Positions 43,721-53,519 of a stretch of DNA of 64,000 nucleotides are shown piece by piece. The notes beneath the pieces were generated by a model that worked only from the letters and a program-made list of their open reading frames with translations, was not told where the DNA came from and searched no databases. The translations under genes were made by a program, and so were the position numbers. The DNA is taken from positions 2,440,541 through 2,504,540 of the forward strand of contig NC_054389.1 in NCBI RefSeq assembly GCF_001625195.1, in the 5' to 3' direction. The DNA is from Drechmeria coniospora. Taxonomy: Eukaryota; Ascomycota; Sordariomycetes; Hypocreales; Ophiocordycipitaceae. The stretch's first letter is position 1, and each line of letters starts with the position of its first letter.

Positions 43721-43867
43721 TCATCCTCGGCTGCGTTTGTTTTTCCGTAGGCCACGTAGGTTATTGGCAATGATGGCTAGCGAGGCGCCGCAGAGTGTGA
43801 CGAGGCTGAGCGTCTCGGGACGCGAGAGCGACGTAGGGGAAGTAGGTAGGTGAGAAAGGATAGCCAT
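43721..43867 (-). pseudogene. ALG7 N-terminal fragment with native upstream end, array unit 3
   Basis: This is a 48-codon frame starting at the equivalent of the true ALG7 ATG. It begins MAILSHLPTSPTSLSRPETL, so the 11 residues missing from units 1 and 2 are present. The extra TTT at about 43740 and a TGA at 43721-43723 end it early. It is the only copy still attached to a duplicate of the ALG7 promoter, which suggests it is the founder of the array. Confidence 0.75.
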
Positions 43868-44260
43868 TTTTACGTTGGGTGGCTGGCCCTCGCTTTGCGC
43901 TGTAGGTGTTGCCGTTATAAGGAGGGTTGGTCAAACGGCATCGTTACAATAGACGATGTGAGGAGGGTCGGACCGGAGAGCAGAAAGGAGCCGAACAACC
44001 AGGCCGGCGGGGAGATAGTATAATGTATTATATTAGTATTAATACTGAATAGCGTATGCCGGTAGCGGGAGGAAATGGTGGGCGCTGGAGCAAGGGAGCG
44101 GTGCAAAGCGGCGGCAAAAGTGATGGCAAAAGTGATGGTGCAAGGTGCAAGTTACTACGAAGCGTCGCTACGTTAATAATAGTGAAAATAGTCAACTTTT
44201 GAAAGGAACGAAAGTCGGGTTGGATGGTTCTTTCCTCGATGGCAACTTGCGTCGCAGTAC
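43868..44260 (-). repeat. Diverged duplicate of the ALG7 promoter region
   Basis: The sequence from just upstream of the unit 3 ATG matches 42011-42345 upstream of the functional ALG7. Shared words are GGGTGGCTGGCCCT, TGTTGCCGTTAT, CAAACGGCATCGTTACAATAG, GGAGCAAGG, GAAGCGTCGC and GGCAACTTGCGTCGC. Many differences are G-to-A or C-to-T in this copy (for example GGTTGCTGCGAAG becomes AGTTACTACGAAG). It also contains a short GTGATGGCAAAA duplication near 44120. Confidence 0.75.
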
Positions 44261-44742
44261 AGGCAAGTACAACTATGCCGAGCTAATGTGCCTGTAGCGG
44301 GGTTAAAGTCCGGGTAAGTAGGTACGTAGTTGTGTCCGCTTCCACGCCTATTTAAGCAGGCACTGTGGAAAACCTAGTGGTATTAGGCAGCAACAACAGG
44401 AAGCTGAATACCAATCGACTGTTCTGGCCCATCTTACGATACTTCAACTCGTTGCTGCCTCCTCTAGAGCGGATCTCCTGCTATCTGTTGCAACAAAGAC
44501 CCTAAACCGTCGCGGACAGCTTGGATTGGCAGCGCCTGCCATGCGTTACCCTTGCTACACTGCCACGAACAACCAGCACGGGTGGCACGTCATCTTGGGC
44601 TGCGTTCGTTCCGTAGGCCATGCAGGCCATGCTGTCCCTGCGTATTCTCACAACGCTGTGCCGTCCGTCGCGGCAGCAGGCCCGGCCCGCCTTTCGCTTG
44701 GCTCGACGCGCTTGTGCGTAGGCGCACTGCGTTGCCGGCCGT

Positions 44743-46812
44743 TCAGATCAACTGCCAGGCGATGACGCCCTTCCATGACATGCCGACCTTGCCCCTCTTG
44801 GACAGGAACTCGGCTGCCGTCACGCCACGGCCGTCCTGGTCGCCCATCGTCGACAGGGCAACAACCTGGACCGTCTGTCCCGGAGCGCCCAGGTCTCTGG
44901 CGTGGACGTCGGCCCAGTGCCAAAATCCGTTCGTCTCCATCGGTATCATGTCGTCCTTTCGCCCATCGACGCCGTGAATGGTGAGCAGCAGGAGCGGAGG
45001 CTTGCCCAGTCCGTTGGCCTCCGACGTCCAGTGCTCGCAAATCTTGGAGAACTGGAAGCGGACGACGGCTTGGGCGTCCGAGACGGAAATCTCCTTTTCC
45101 CTCGGCTCGACGCTGTCCTCGGCGACGCCTTCCTGGTGCCCGTCCGAGTAAAAGGTGGGCGGTTCGCCGTCGATGGGACCCCGAAAGTACTCTTCCCACG
45201 AGACGGTGCGGCCGTCGGACCGGTGCTGGTGACGGCCGTCGCGCGGGAAGTGCCTCAGCCCAAACTTGTCGTTGCTCATGGTAAACTGGCCGGGGGAAAA
45301 CTCCTTCTTGAACAGCTGGTTGGCACCGCAAACGTGGCCGGCTCCCCAGCAGGCGTCGATGAGCTTCCAGGCCCCGCCGTCCAAGCGAATGGCGTTCCAG
45401 GCGTGCCCGTCCGGCTTGGGCGGCGGCGGACGCTCACCCCTCTTCAGGGGCGTGTGACCGTACCCCTTGCCATGGCCGCAGACGACGACGCAGTCGAGGC
45501 CGGCCCGGTTGGCGATGGCTTGGTACGTCTCGGCGTAGCCCTGGCATACGGCCCGGCCGCTGAAGATGGTGTCCTCGACCTCCATGTGCTTGACGTTGTT
45601 GCTGAAGAAGGCCTGGGTATCATAGCTGATGTTGTGGTGGCACCAGCTGAAGATGGCCCGCGCTTTATCCGCCGAGGAGGGGAAGGGGCCGCAGAGGCCG
45701 CGGGCGAGGTGACCGACCGGGTCGTTCCGAGGAAGACTCGCGGTCGGGTACTGCGCCGCCACAGCGTCCGGGCCGCTCCAGTCCCGACAAACCCAACAAT
45801 CAGGAAACGGCTGCGCTTGCCGTTCCGGTTCGGCAACCCGGCCCGAGAATGAATGAATCTGCGTAACCGACGGCCGCGAGGCATGAGGGATTGCGGGCGG
45901 CGCCTCGTCGTCCTGGCGCGGCGTCGGAATCGGCGGCGTCGACCGGGCGCTTTCGGAGCCTCGAACGGGCATCGGAGGCAACTTTCGAGCCGCGGGCTTG
46001 GGCTCGGCCGCCTCGGGCGGCGGAATCGGCGACCTCGCAGGCCTCGACGGCAGCCTCGGAGGAAGACTCGGCCTCGACGGCACCGTCGGCGTTGGCCTGG
46101 GCGATGGCCGGGTTTCTTTGGAACCGAACTTGCTACCCTTTGCAGCGCCCGATTGCTTCTCGGCCGCCTCCTTGGCCGCAGCTTCGGTCTCCTTCGCCTT
46201 CGCCTCGAGCTCCCGCCTCGTGGGGGCCAGCGGGGGTAGGCTCGAGGGATCGTAGGTCGGGGGCAACATGCGGCCGCCGTTGGACGCCTGACTCGAGATG
46301 GAGGACGCCGGGTGGCCGATGGAGACGGACGACACGGTCGAGAGCTGCGATCTCTCCGACGATGCAGAGCTGGGTCGACGTGCCAAGCTTGCCAAGAGGC
46401 CAGCTTGGGCTGCTAGGTGCTGTCGGGGTGGCGGCGACGATTGGGACGACGGTGTGCGGGACGGCAGCACAGGCGGAGGGGGCGGAGGGAGTCGACGGCC
46501 ATCCGACTTTGTCTGCCGCGACGACTCGACGGGGGAAGCGATCGAAGGCTGGGACTCGCGGCGAGGCAGCGGAGGCGGCGCGTTGTTTCTGATGGGCCGC
46601 GGAGGCAGCGTTGGCGTTGGTGTTGGCGCTGCTTTCGCTTTCGCCGTCGCCGCCGCGAGCCCATGTGTCGATGGCGAACCGACGGGCGAAGTCGGCGTAG
46701 GCAGTGACGGCTTCTTGCGTGAGGGACTAGCCGTGTCGAAATTCTTTTGCTTGTTGAGCGCCGCAATTCTCTCGGCGAGCGAGTTGAACTGGGGCTCGTC
46801 CGCGTCGGCCAT
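44743..46812 (-). CDS. Transglutaminase-like (Cyk3/kyphoscoliosis-peptidase-type) protein
   Basis: This single-exon gene encodes 689 residues from the ATG at 46812 (MADADEPQFNSLAERIAALN). The first 330 residues are a Pro/Ser/Ala-rich disordered region with many PPxP and RPxxPP motifs that could bind SH3 domains (PPLPRRESQPS, RRLPPPPPPVLPSR). The transglutaminase-like fold begins near SADKARAIFSWCHHNISYDT. Its catalytic triad appears complete: Cys in SGRAVCQGYAETYQ, His in DGHAWNAIRLDG and Asp in WKLIDACWGAG. The C-terminal part (SWEEYFRGPIDGEPPTFYSD onward) resembles the domain that follows the fold in cytokinesis protein Cyk3, but no N-terminal SH3 domain is visible. A role in septation or the actin cortex is inference. 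Catalytic activity is unknown. Confidence 0.85.
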   Translation of the reverse strand: MADADEPQFNSLAERIAALNKQKNFDTASPSRKKPSLPTPTSPVGSPSTHGLAAATAKAKAAPTPTPTLPPRPIRNNAPPPLPRRESQPSIASPVESSRQTKSDGRRLPPPPPPVLPSRTPSSQSSPPPRQHLAAQAGLLASLARRPSSASSERSQLSTVSSVSIGHPASSISSQASNGGRMLPPTYDPSSLPPLAPTRRELEAKAKETEAAAKEAAEKQSGAAKGSKFGSKETRPSPRPTPTVPSRPSLPPRLPSRPARSPIPPPEAAEPKPAARKLPPMPVRGSESARSTPPIPTPRQDDEAPPAIPHASRPSVTQIHSFSGRVAEPERQAQPFPDCWVCRDWSGPDAVAAQYPTASLPRNDPVGHLARGLCGPFPSSADKARAIFSWCHHNISYDTQAFFSNNVKHMEVEDTIFSGRAVCQGYAETYQAIANRAGLDCVVVCGHGKGYGHTPLKRGERPPPPKPDGHAWNAIRLDGGAWKLIDACWGAGHVCGANQLFKKEFSPGQFTMSNDKFGLRHFPRDGRHQHRSDGRTVSWEEYFRGPIDGEPPTFYSDGHQEGVAEDSVEPREKEISVSDAQAVVRFQFSKICEHWTSEANGLGKPPLLLLTIHGVDGRKDDMIPMETNGFWHWADVHARDLGAPGQTVQVVALSTMGDQDGRGVTAAEFLSKRGKVGMSWKGVIAWQLI

Positions 46813-49800
46813 GGTGGTTCCTAGCACCTAGCAGGGGGGCGAGTGTTGTCGACGACGGTGGCAGCGCCGGCATCGAGACGTCGGCTGGGAGCAGGAAGCC
46901 GGAGGCGGTGGGGAGCAGGAAGCCGGAGGCGGTGACGGCTGGAAACCAAGTCGATACCGACCTGATTGTTGGAGTTGGGTGTGGTGTGCAAAGGTTTCTG
47001 CCATAGAGGCCTACCCGCAGGAGTGAGTGCCAGCGTTCAATCGTACTCGGAGGTGTTGGTTGGTGGACAGCACTTGCAAGTACCATCTGGCAAGGGACCA
47101 AGTTGGCTGATTGGCCGTATCCGAGTCCTGGCATGTACTTGCACAAGTAGGCACAGTACAGGTACTGTGGGCATGTACTTGCTTGTACGGAGTCCTGTGG
47201 ATGATATTTGTAGAGGGTACCTCGCACTGATGGGGGACACATATATTCCGTACGTAACATGTACATGTTAGTTCACATCGACTAGCAGCGCAACGCGCAC
47301 ACGACGCAGCATAATGGGAATAGCGCCCCTAGCAATACACCTAAAACATGGTGTTGGGTACGGAGTACGGGGCACTTTTCGTGTACTCGTCGGTGCCTCC
47401 TCTGCTGTGCGGCGTAGGAAAGGAGCTGCACAAGTACACCTGGTACAGTGTTGTGCAGGGACTTGCGATGCGACATGTACTTGCTGAAGCAGCAAGGTGA
47501 GTATCAAGGAACAGGAAGGCCATGCAGAAGAACCCTTCATACCTGTACGGGGACCAGATACCCAGAGCGAACCGGCCGAGTGCTAACCTGACAGTAGGTT
47601 GGCGGGAATGGCCAAAAGCCGGGGCCTGCTCCAAAAAGACACTGTGGCCATGAATGGCTGCCCAGGAGGTGAGGTGGATGTCGATCGTAACGTCTCTTGT
47701 TCTATCCGTGCCCCGATAACGTCGTTTGTCCGGAGACGACCAGTTCAACAACCGCAAGTGACATCTGGTACGCTGCGTCTGCACTACCTACTAGTAGCTT
47801 CGCTGTACAACCTCCACTGCAGCTGCCACCACGACCGTACTGTACCTGTACATGTCCACTCGCTCGTACGCCCAATTCTTTCTTACCAGAGCCAGGGGCT
47901 CGGCGTCTCTGGTTTTGGGCCCAATAGATACCGGAAAACATACCATACATACTTGGGCTTGCCCTTTTTTTTTTCATTCGGCTTCGTACGGAGTACTCGC
48001 ACCCACACTCGCACCCGTGGCCAGCAAGGTTGGACGAAGCGGCCGGCCTCAGTGCCCGACCACGTCATCAGCAGCAAAAGCATGTCGAGCTGTATACGAC
48101 AATAAAGCGATGAAATGGTGTTGGTCGTTCCTAACAGCGCTGGCAACGTACGATGGATCGATCGCATGGTCTTTGCCTCGTCGCCGAGTCTCGGACGAGA
48201 CAGCGACTGAAAAGCCGACTGAGCCAGACGCGTCGGGAGCTGTAGACGCTGTCACGGAGTACGCGTAGTCAGGTGCCACTGTGCCCGAGGACGACAGCCT
48301 CGACCATCGTCACCATCGCCCAACGTACCCAGATAGAGCAGGTGGGTAGAAAAACTCGAATACACATATGGAAACACCTGGCGCGCACACCTAGGTATTT
48401 ATGATTGTTCTTCGTAGCAATCCATCTAGTACTACTGCATTTTCTTCCACACTGCAAACTGTCTGATGATTCATGCGTGTGCAGTGCAGCCCGCAACCCG
48501 GTACCCACCCCCGTGGGGTCGGGAGATCGAAAAGACAACCCCCCACACCCCCGCCCCCACGACTCCTGCCTGCCCACCAACGCCAAGGTAGTCCTCTTTT
48601 TTAGTACCTACTTAGGGCTCCGTAGTTGTGCAGTACTCCGTACAACCGAGGTCGATTACAATGCCACCGACGTGGGGAGCGACGTGAAGCTGAGAAGCAA
48701 GGTCGGTCGTAGAGTGGCGCCACCGGCTGGACGCGGATGTGGACGAAGCCGAAGCCGAGAAGGGCACAAATGGGAATGGCGGGGCGGCGAGTCCGCACGA
48801 GGTGGCGGACAAAGGTGGCGGAAAAGTCGAGCCAACGGCCCCCCTCAACGCGGCCTGTGGGTATTACCACTCGAGACGCAATTGTCATTTCGGCTTCACG
48901 ATGTACACCTACGCACGGTGAAGATGTTCGAGATGGTCATTGTGCAAGGCCGACTCTGAATGAGGCGCGTGGGGACATGGACGAGAGCGTGCTAATGGAC
49001 GAAGCGGAAAGAGGACTTTCCCTCCATTTCCCTTCACTCCCTTTGCTCTCCCTCCCGTTTGCTCAGCCCCTTTTCCTTCTCTCGCTTGTCCCCTTGCTTC
49101 ACTCCCCATTAATCCTTGACGGAGGATGGCAGCAGCAAGGCGAGTGGAACAGGGACGTCGAAGAATGATTGGTCGTGGGCAGGGGCAGGGCTACCTTTGA
49201 CCGCGAGTGATGCTGTGCTCACTAATTGTTGAGTAATATCTCTATCAGGGTTGCCAATGCCGAATTTTTCATGGCAGACAAAGCTGGGGACCTTTCTTCT
49301 TGCTTGTGTTGCGCTTGCTTTTGCCTTTGCTTTTCGTTGTACCGAGGTGCATGTGCATCCAATAGGTCTGTTCCAGGCTAGATGTAGCATGAGGGCGGAG
49401 TACTCCTATTTCTTATTGTTTGGGCCGATTGAAGAATGATGGCGCAAATGCAGACTTGTATGATGAGCCATCCGCTTGGCTCGCTATTCAGCAAGGGATA
49501 TGGGCTTTGGAAAGCGGCAATGCCGTATGTGGGTGTCAAGTACATTGGCAAATGGGCTGACGGTAGGAAATGGTTCTAGGGTAGTGGACTTGGGACGAAA
49601 AACGTGCAAGTGAGTACGGATGGCCGCGGTCCGGATTCTCGTCGATGGCCATTGGCATCAAGCCGTGAGACAACACAGAAAGTAAGTACGCGTACTTGTA
49701 CTCCGTAAGTACGTAATGTCAGATCCGAACAGGTGGAATGGATCACAATGTACAAATCAAGTACGAAACGGAGTCTGTAGGTAATACGAGGTCCCCGCCT

Positions 49801-51022
49801 AGATTTATGGCGGCGGGACACCCCGTCCTAGCGTCCGAGGCTGCTGGCGCACCAGTTAGCGTCTACTTACGACCTCTGTCCTACTAGGTATGTACCGAGT
49901 ACTCCGTACAAGTACTCACCTCCTTGTACTCCGTACATGCACATATAATTACTTACAGCACGGTGTACTCTGTACTGCATACTTCGTTGAGCACCTGGGG
50001 AGTGTATCTAGGGCAGGCCTGCTGCTCGTGTTCGAACGTGCATGTGCGAGTTCTTCATCCTGGATATGCAGGTTGGCTGCGCGTGGCACGCCCTCGTCAT
50101 TCAAAAGTATGTACGCCTACACATGAACTATGCAAGTTAACATGTGAAGGGTATTGTTTCGGACAAGTGCACCTGAGAAGCGAGGCACAAGGGGATCCCC
50201 TCACACCATCTCCTGTATTGATGCTTGTGCGTAGGTGTACTTGCGCATGTATCCTCGTATTACTCCATGCTAAATAGTAAGTACGCTGCAAGTATCAAGT
50301 ACAACTACATGTACTTACACCTACAGTACTTAGTTGTAATTAATACCTGCAATTCCCCGAATGCGCAAGTGGTGAGAGGCTGCGGGGCTGCGGCACGGCA
50401 GGGGCCTCAGGGTATCAACGGCCGGCAATGGATGCCGCATCACGGCAATCGTACTGGATGCTACCTTGCCCTGACATACATGTACAACTAGCGTCGACGT
50501 GTGAGTAATTACATGTACGTACACATGTACAACTAGGTGCATGCAGTCGTACCCGTACACAGGCAAGCAGTCCGTTGCCAAGTCTAGTACCTTTTTCGAT
50601 TATTCTCCTGGGGCCACAAGGCAGTCAGTCGTCGCTGCAAGTGGAGGAGAGTGCTCTTGCGGGGGCAGGGCGGAGAGTTGGGGGGGCGCAGATGCACATG
50701 GTGGAACCTTCGTATCGTCATAGCGGCGGTGATATCGTGTCCTCCCTACCCACGGTACTTTTGTAAACCGATGGTACAAAGGGAGCATAGTACATGCTCT
50801 TGTGCTGAGGCACGTATCTGGAGATGCAGCTGCATGACCGCTGAGGCCGTGATACGACGGTGAAAGTCGAGGTTGTGCGCCCAACTGGCAGTTTCGTGCT
50901 AACCCAGGAAGGAAGAGCGAGCTTCTTCTCCTTCAGCTCTGCATCGCTCTCGAATTGGACCGTGAACCAAGGGCGTTCATAAACGCAGCATCGATGGCTA
51001 ACTCTTGAGCAGGGGCCAAAAA
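46813..51022. other. 4.2-kb region without a supportable gene
   Basis: Small GTAC islands occur at about 47130-47270, 49680-49760 and 49880-50540. A duplicated AGCAGGAAGCCGGAGGCGG unit lies at 46890-46935. Several frames on both strands at 47.3-49.4 kb lack starts, splice logic or domain motifs. A single T-run (47967-47976) and scattered ACCTGC-type words are the only other features. Confidence 0.5.
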
Positions 51023-52450
51023 ATGTCCAAGATGCATTCAATCAATTCCGTTACCGCCGTCCTGGGCTCCTTCTTCCTCGCGGCCTTTGGCGGCCGCTGG
51101 TGGTGCCAATGGTGGCGGAGATGGCATCGAGGCCTCAAGTCTCTGCCGTCAGTCTCGAGCACGACGGGGACGCTTCAGCCTGCGCAATCGATGACGACGA
51201 CGATGACGGCGGCGCCGGCGAGGATACCACGGGAGAAAGGCACGGCCGAGAAGGTGGTGGCAGCTGCGGACGGCCCCCGGGAATACCAAGGGTCCCAGGA
51301 GCCTCCCGGGTGCAGCGGGATGGGATCTCACCTGCTGCAGCTCCCCACCGATGTCCTGATCCTCCTGTGCGACCAGCTTGAGCCTCCCGAGACGCTTGCC
51401 CTGCTCGTCAGCTGCAGGAGCCTCTACGCGCTCCGCGATTCGATGCGGCGCCAGACGGACATGGCTTCGCCCACCGACCGCCGCCGCTTCCTCCTCCTGC
51501 TCGAAAGGGACGACCGCCTCGGACGCGGCGTCTTCTACTGCCACGCCTGCAACTACCTGCACCCGTTCCAGCCGTCGTGGGGTCCACGATCCGACGACGA
51601 GGCCCGCGCCGCTTCGGGCCCCTACCACTGCGGCAGCCGGGACCTCTTCGCCCCCGTCGGCAACCGCTTCGGCCTCTCCTACACCCACGCCCGCCTCGTC
51701 ATGAACCGTCACTTGTTCGGCGACGACCGGGGCATACCTCTCTCCAACCTCTGCGTCGAGCACGCAGAGCAGCGTGGCCCCGCCCGCATCCTCTGCCGCA
51801 CCGACGCTTGCATCGACGTCGACGAGCTCTTCCTCTGCCGCACCTACTCCTTCGCCGTCGCCGCCGACGACGCCGCCGCTCTCGCCGCCTGGACCGGCCC
51901 TCGCGACTTTCGCCTCTGCGAGCACACCTCCTTCTTCTCCAACACCTCCGTCTTCCGCCAGTCCATCGCCGTCCTGCAGCCAGCATCCGCATCCGCATCC
52001 GCATCCGCGCCCGTGCCCTTTGCCGCCTGCAGCAGCATCCCAGGCTCCTGCGCCCTCTGCCTCACCGACTACGACGTCACCATCTCACCGCCCGCCCGCG
52101 ACGGCCTCCCGCGCCATGTGACCGTTAGGGCCTACCACCAGCTGGGCGCCTGCCGCTCCCCATCCGACTGGAAGTGGGCGCGCTTCACCGAGGCCTGCCG
52201 CCCGCACCTCTTCTTCCCCAACAAGCCCAACCGCCGGGGCTCATCCTTCGGTCCCGGCGCCGTCAGGGAGCGGTGGGTCAAGATGAGGTCCGCCCCGCCG
52301 TTTCCGTCACAATCCCCTTCGTCATCGCCGTCTCCCCCTCCCACCCTCCCCCAGCTCAAGACGCCCGAGGAACGGTCGAGAGGCGTTGCCAACCCCTGGT
52401 CGACCTGGTCGTGGCCGGACACGAAGCCTCTGTCCGTGGCGGTAAATTGA
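51023..52450 (+). CDS. F-box domain protein
   Basis: This is a probable substrate adaptor of an SCF ubiquitin ligase with unknown target. The single-exon frame gives 475 residues from the ATG at 51023; a second ATG 9 bases downstream is possible. A short hydrophobic and Trp-rich N-terminus (AVLGSFFLAAFGGRWW) is followed by a disordered stretch. The F-box is at residues 103-138 (LLQLPTDVLILLCDQL...LVSCRSLYALR). Downstream are cysteine-containing blocks (VFYCHACNYLHPF, RILCRTDACIDVDELFLCRT, SCALCLTDYDVT) typical of Sordariomycete F-box proteins with zinc-like cysteine pairs. An (Ala-Ser)n run encoded by CATCCG repeats lies at about 51984-52008. The C-terminus is Ser/Pro-rich and ends WSTWSWPDTKPLSVAVN. 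It has no close functional homologue that I can name. Confidence 0.8.
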   Translation: MSKMHSINSVTAVLGSFFLAAFGGRWWCQWWRRWHRGLKSLPSVSSTTGTLQPAQSMTTTMTAAPARIPREKGTAEKVVAAADGPREYQGSQEPPGCSGMGSHLLQLPTDVLILLCDQLEPPETLALLVSCRSLYALRDSMRRQTDMASPTDRRRFLLLLERDDRLGRGVFYCHACNYLHPFQPSWGPRSDDEARAASGPYHCGSRDLFAPVGNRFGLSYTHARLVMNRHLFGDDRGIPLSNLCVEHAEQRGPARILCRTDACIDVDELFLCRTYSFAVAADDAAALAAWTGPRDFRLCEHTSFFSNTSVFRQSIAVLQPASASASASAPVPFAACSSIPGSCALCLTDYDVTISPPARDGLPRHVTVRAYHQLGACRSPSDWKWARFTEACRPHLFFPNKPNRRGSSFGPGAVRERWVKMRSAPPFPSQSPSSSPSPPPTLPQLKTPEERSRGVANPWSTWSWPDTKPLSVAVN

Positions 52451-53519
52451 GCGACGCCTGCCGGCACCTTGGGTTGAGCATGCCTCGATGCGCCTGCTGA
52501 TCCCGTCCCCATTCTCCACATGTTGTTGATGCAGATTGAATTGTATGTGTATTCACCAACCTTGTGCATGCTTGTTTACGTGCATCCCTGCCTATAATCG
52601 TGTATCGGTACCGGCTGGTTGTTTCCTTTATGTAATTTTATGAGCACTCCCCATCGGCATGATGCAGACATACCCCCATGGCTCTCGAAAGAGTGTAACA
52701 TCAAAGGCAAGCACGGCCGTGCGAAAACCCTGGACGGTGTGTCGGAGCAGTATTATCGCTAGTCACAGTAACACTTCGCAGACCTCGAAGACGACAGCAT
52801 TATGATGAAACTTTTGTACAATGTGAAAAGTCAAAAAAGAACACCGCAGACTCGCCCACGGCATGTCGAACGTCACCAAGTGATGGAGTAGGAAATATGT
52901 GCCATCCGTGCTGAACCGGCCGCGTTTCACTTTGGCATTCAAGTATACGCAGGCACCAGAGAAAAGACGTTTCGATGGCAAACGCACAACGGCGAATGTA
53001 CCACATGGTGAGACAAAGGAAGGCTTTCTATACTGGTCTGTGCTGCAGGCCATCATCCATCATCCATCCATCCATCCTTATGCAAGCATGTATCCATACG
53101 TGCGCGTCCAAACATACATACTACATACATACAACCACCTGCACCCGTACAGGGAAGGGGACCAGGTACGGTACCAAGTCACCTACGACCCATTCATCGA
53201 GCAACGACGTACAAAAGTCACCCGACGCCAGGTGGCAGGCGTCATCAAACCGGAACAAAAAAGACCATAGCCCTTGTATCGGAAACACAACCGAGTCGTC
53301 GGCCGAGGCTGCGCGGATGGCGCATGCGCTCGGGTTGCCTACAACGCCGTGCGAACATGGCCCCGAAAGCCAACCTTGTGCAGCGGCCAATTCCGGTACG
53401 GAGAGTCGGAAATCGTCGACGCCGGTGACGGCCGAGGGGACGTCGATCGGATGCCGACGGAGGGGTCGCGGAAGGTATTTCTGAACGAGGCTGGCAGATA
53501 CCGCCGGACGACTGTCTAT
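52451..53519. other. Convergent intergenic region F-box/IDH2
   Basis: This 1.07-kb gap should include the 3' ends of both neighbours. It holds a (CATC)n microsatellite at 53053-53077 and (CATA)n-like words near 53112-53131. No supportable gene is present. Confidence 0.5.

Larger units (their letters stand above)
43110..43828. repeat. Tandem array of three 236-239 bp units containing the ALG7 5' coding end
   Basis: Three head-to-tail units start with CATCCTCC at 43121, 43357 and 43593 (period exactly 236 bp, with the last unit 3 bp longer). Each unit ends, on the minus strand, with the ALG7 segment SRPETLSLVTLCGASLAIIAN. It is fused to about 150 bp whose CACGCCATCCTCGGCTGCG.. part resembles sequence at 44581-44626 beside the next gene. 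Units 1 and 2 are nearly identical, so the amplification looks recent. Confidence 0.88.

Noticed and set aside
42510..44742. CRISPR-like array at the repeated 236-bp units
   Set aside because: The units are long, contiguous and without spacers, and the genome is eukaryotic.
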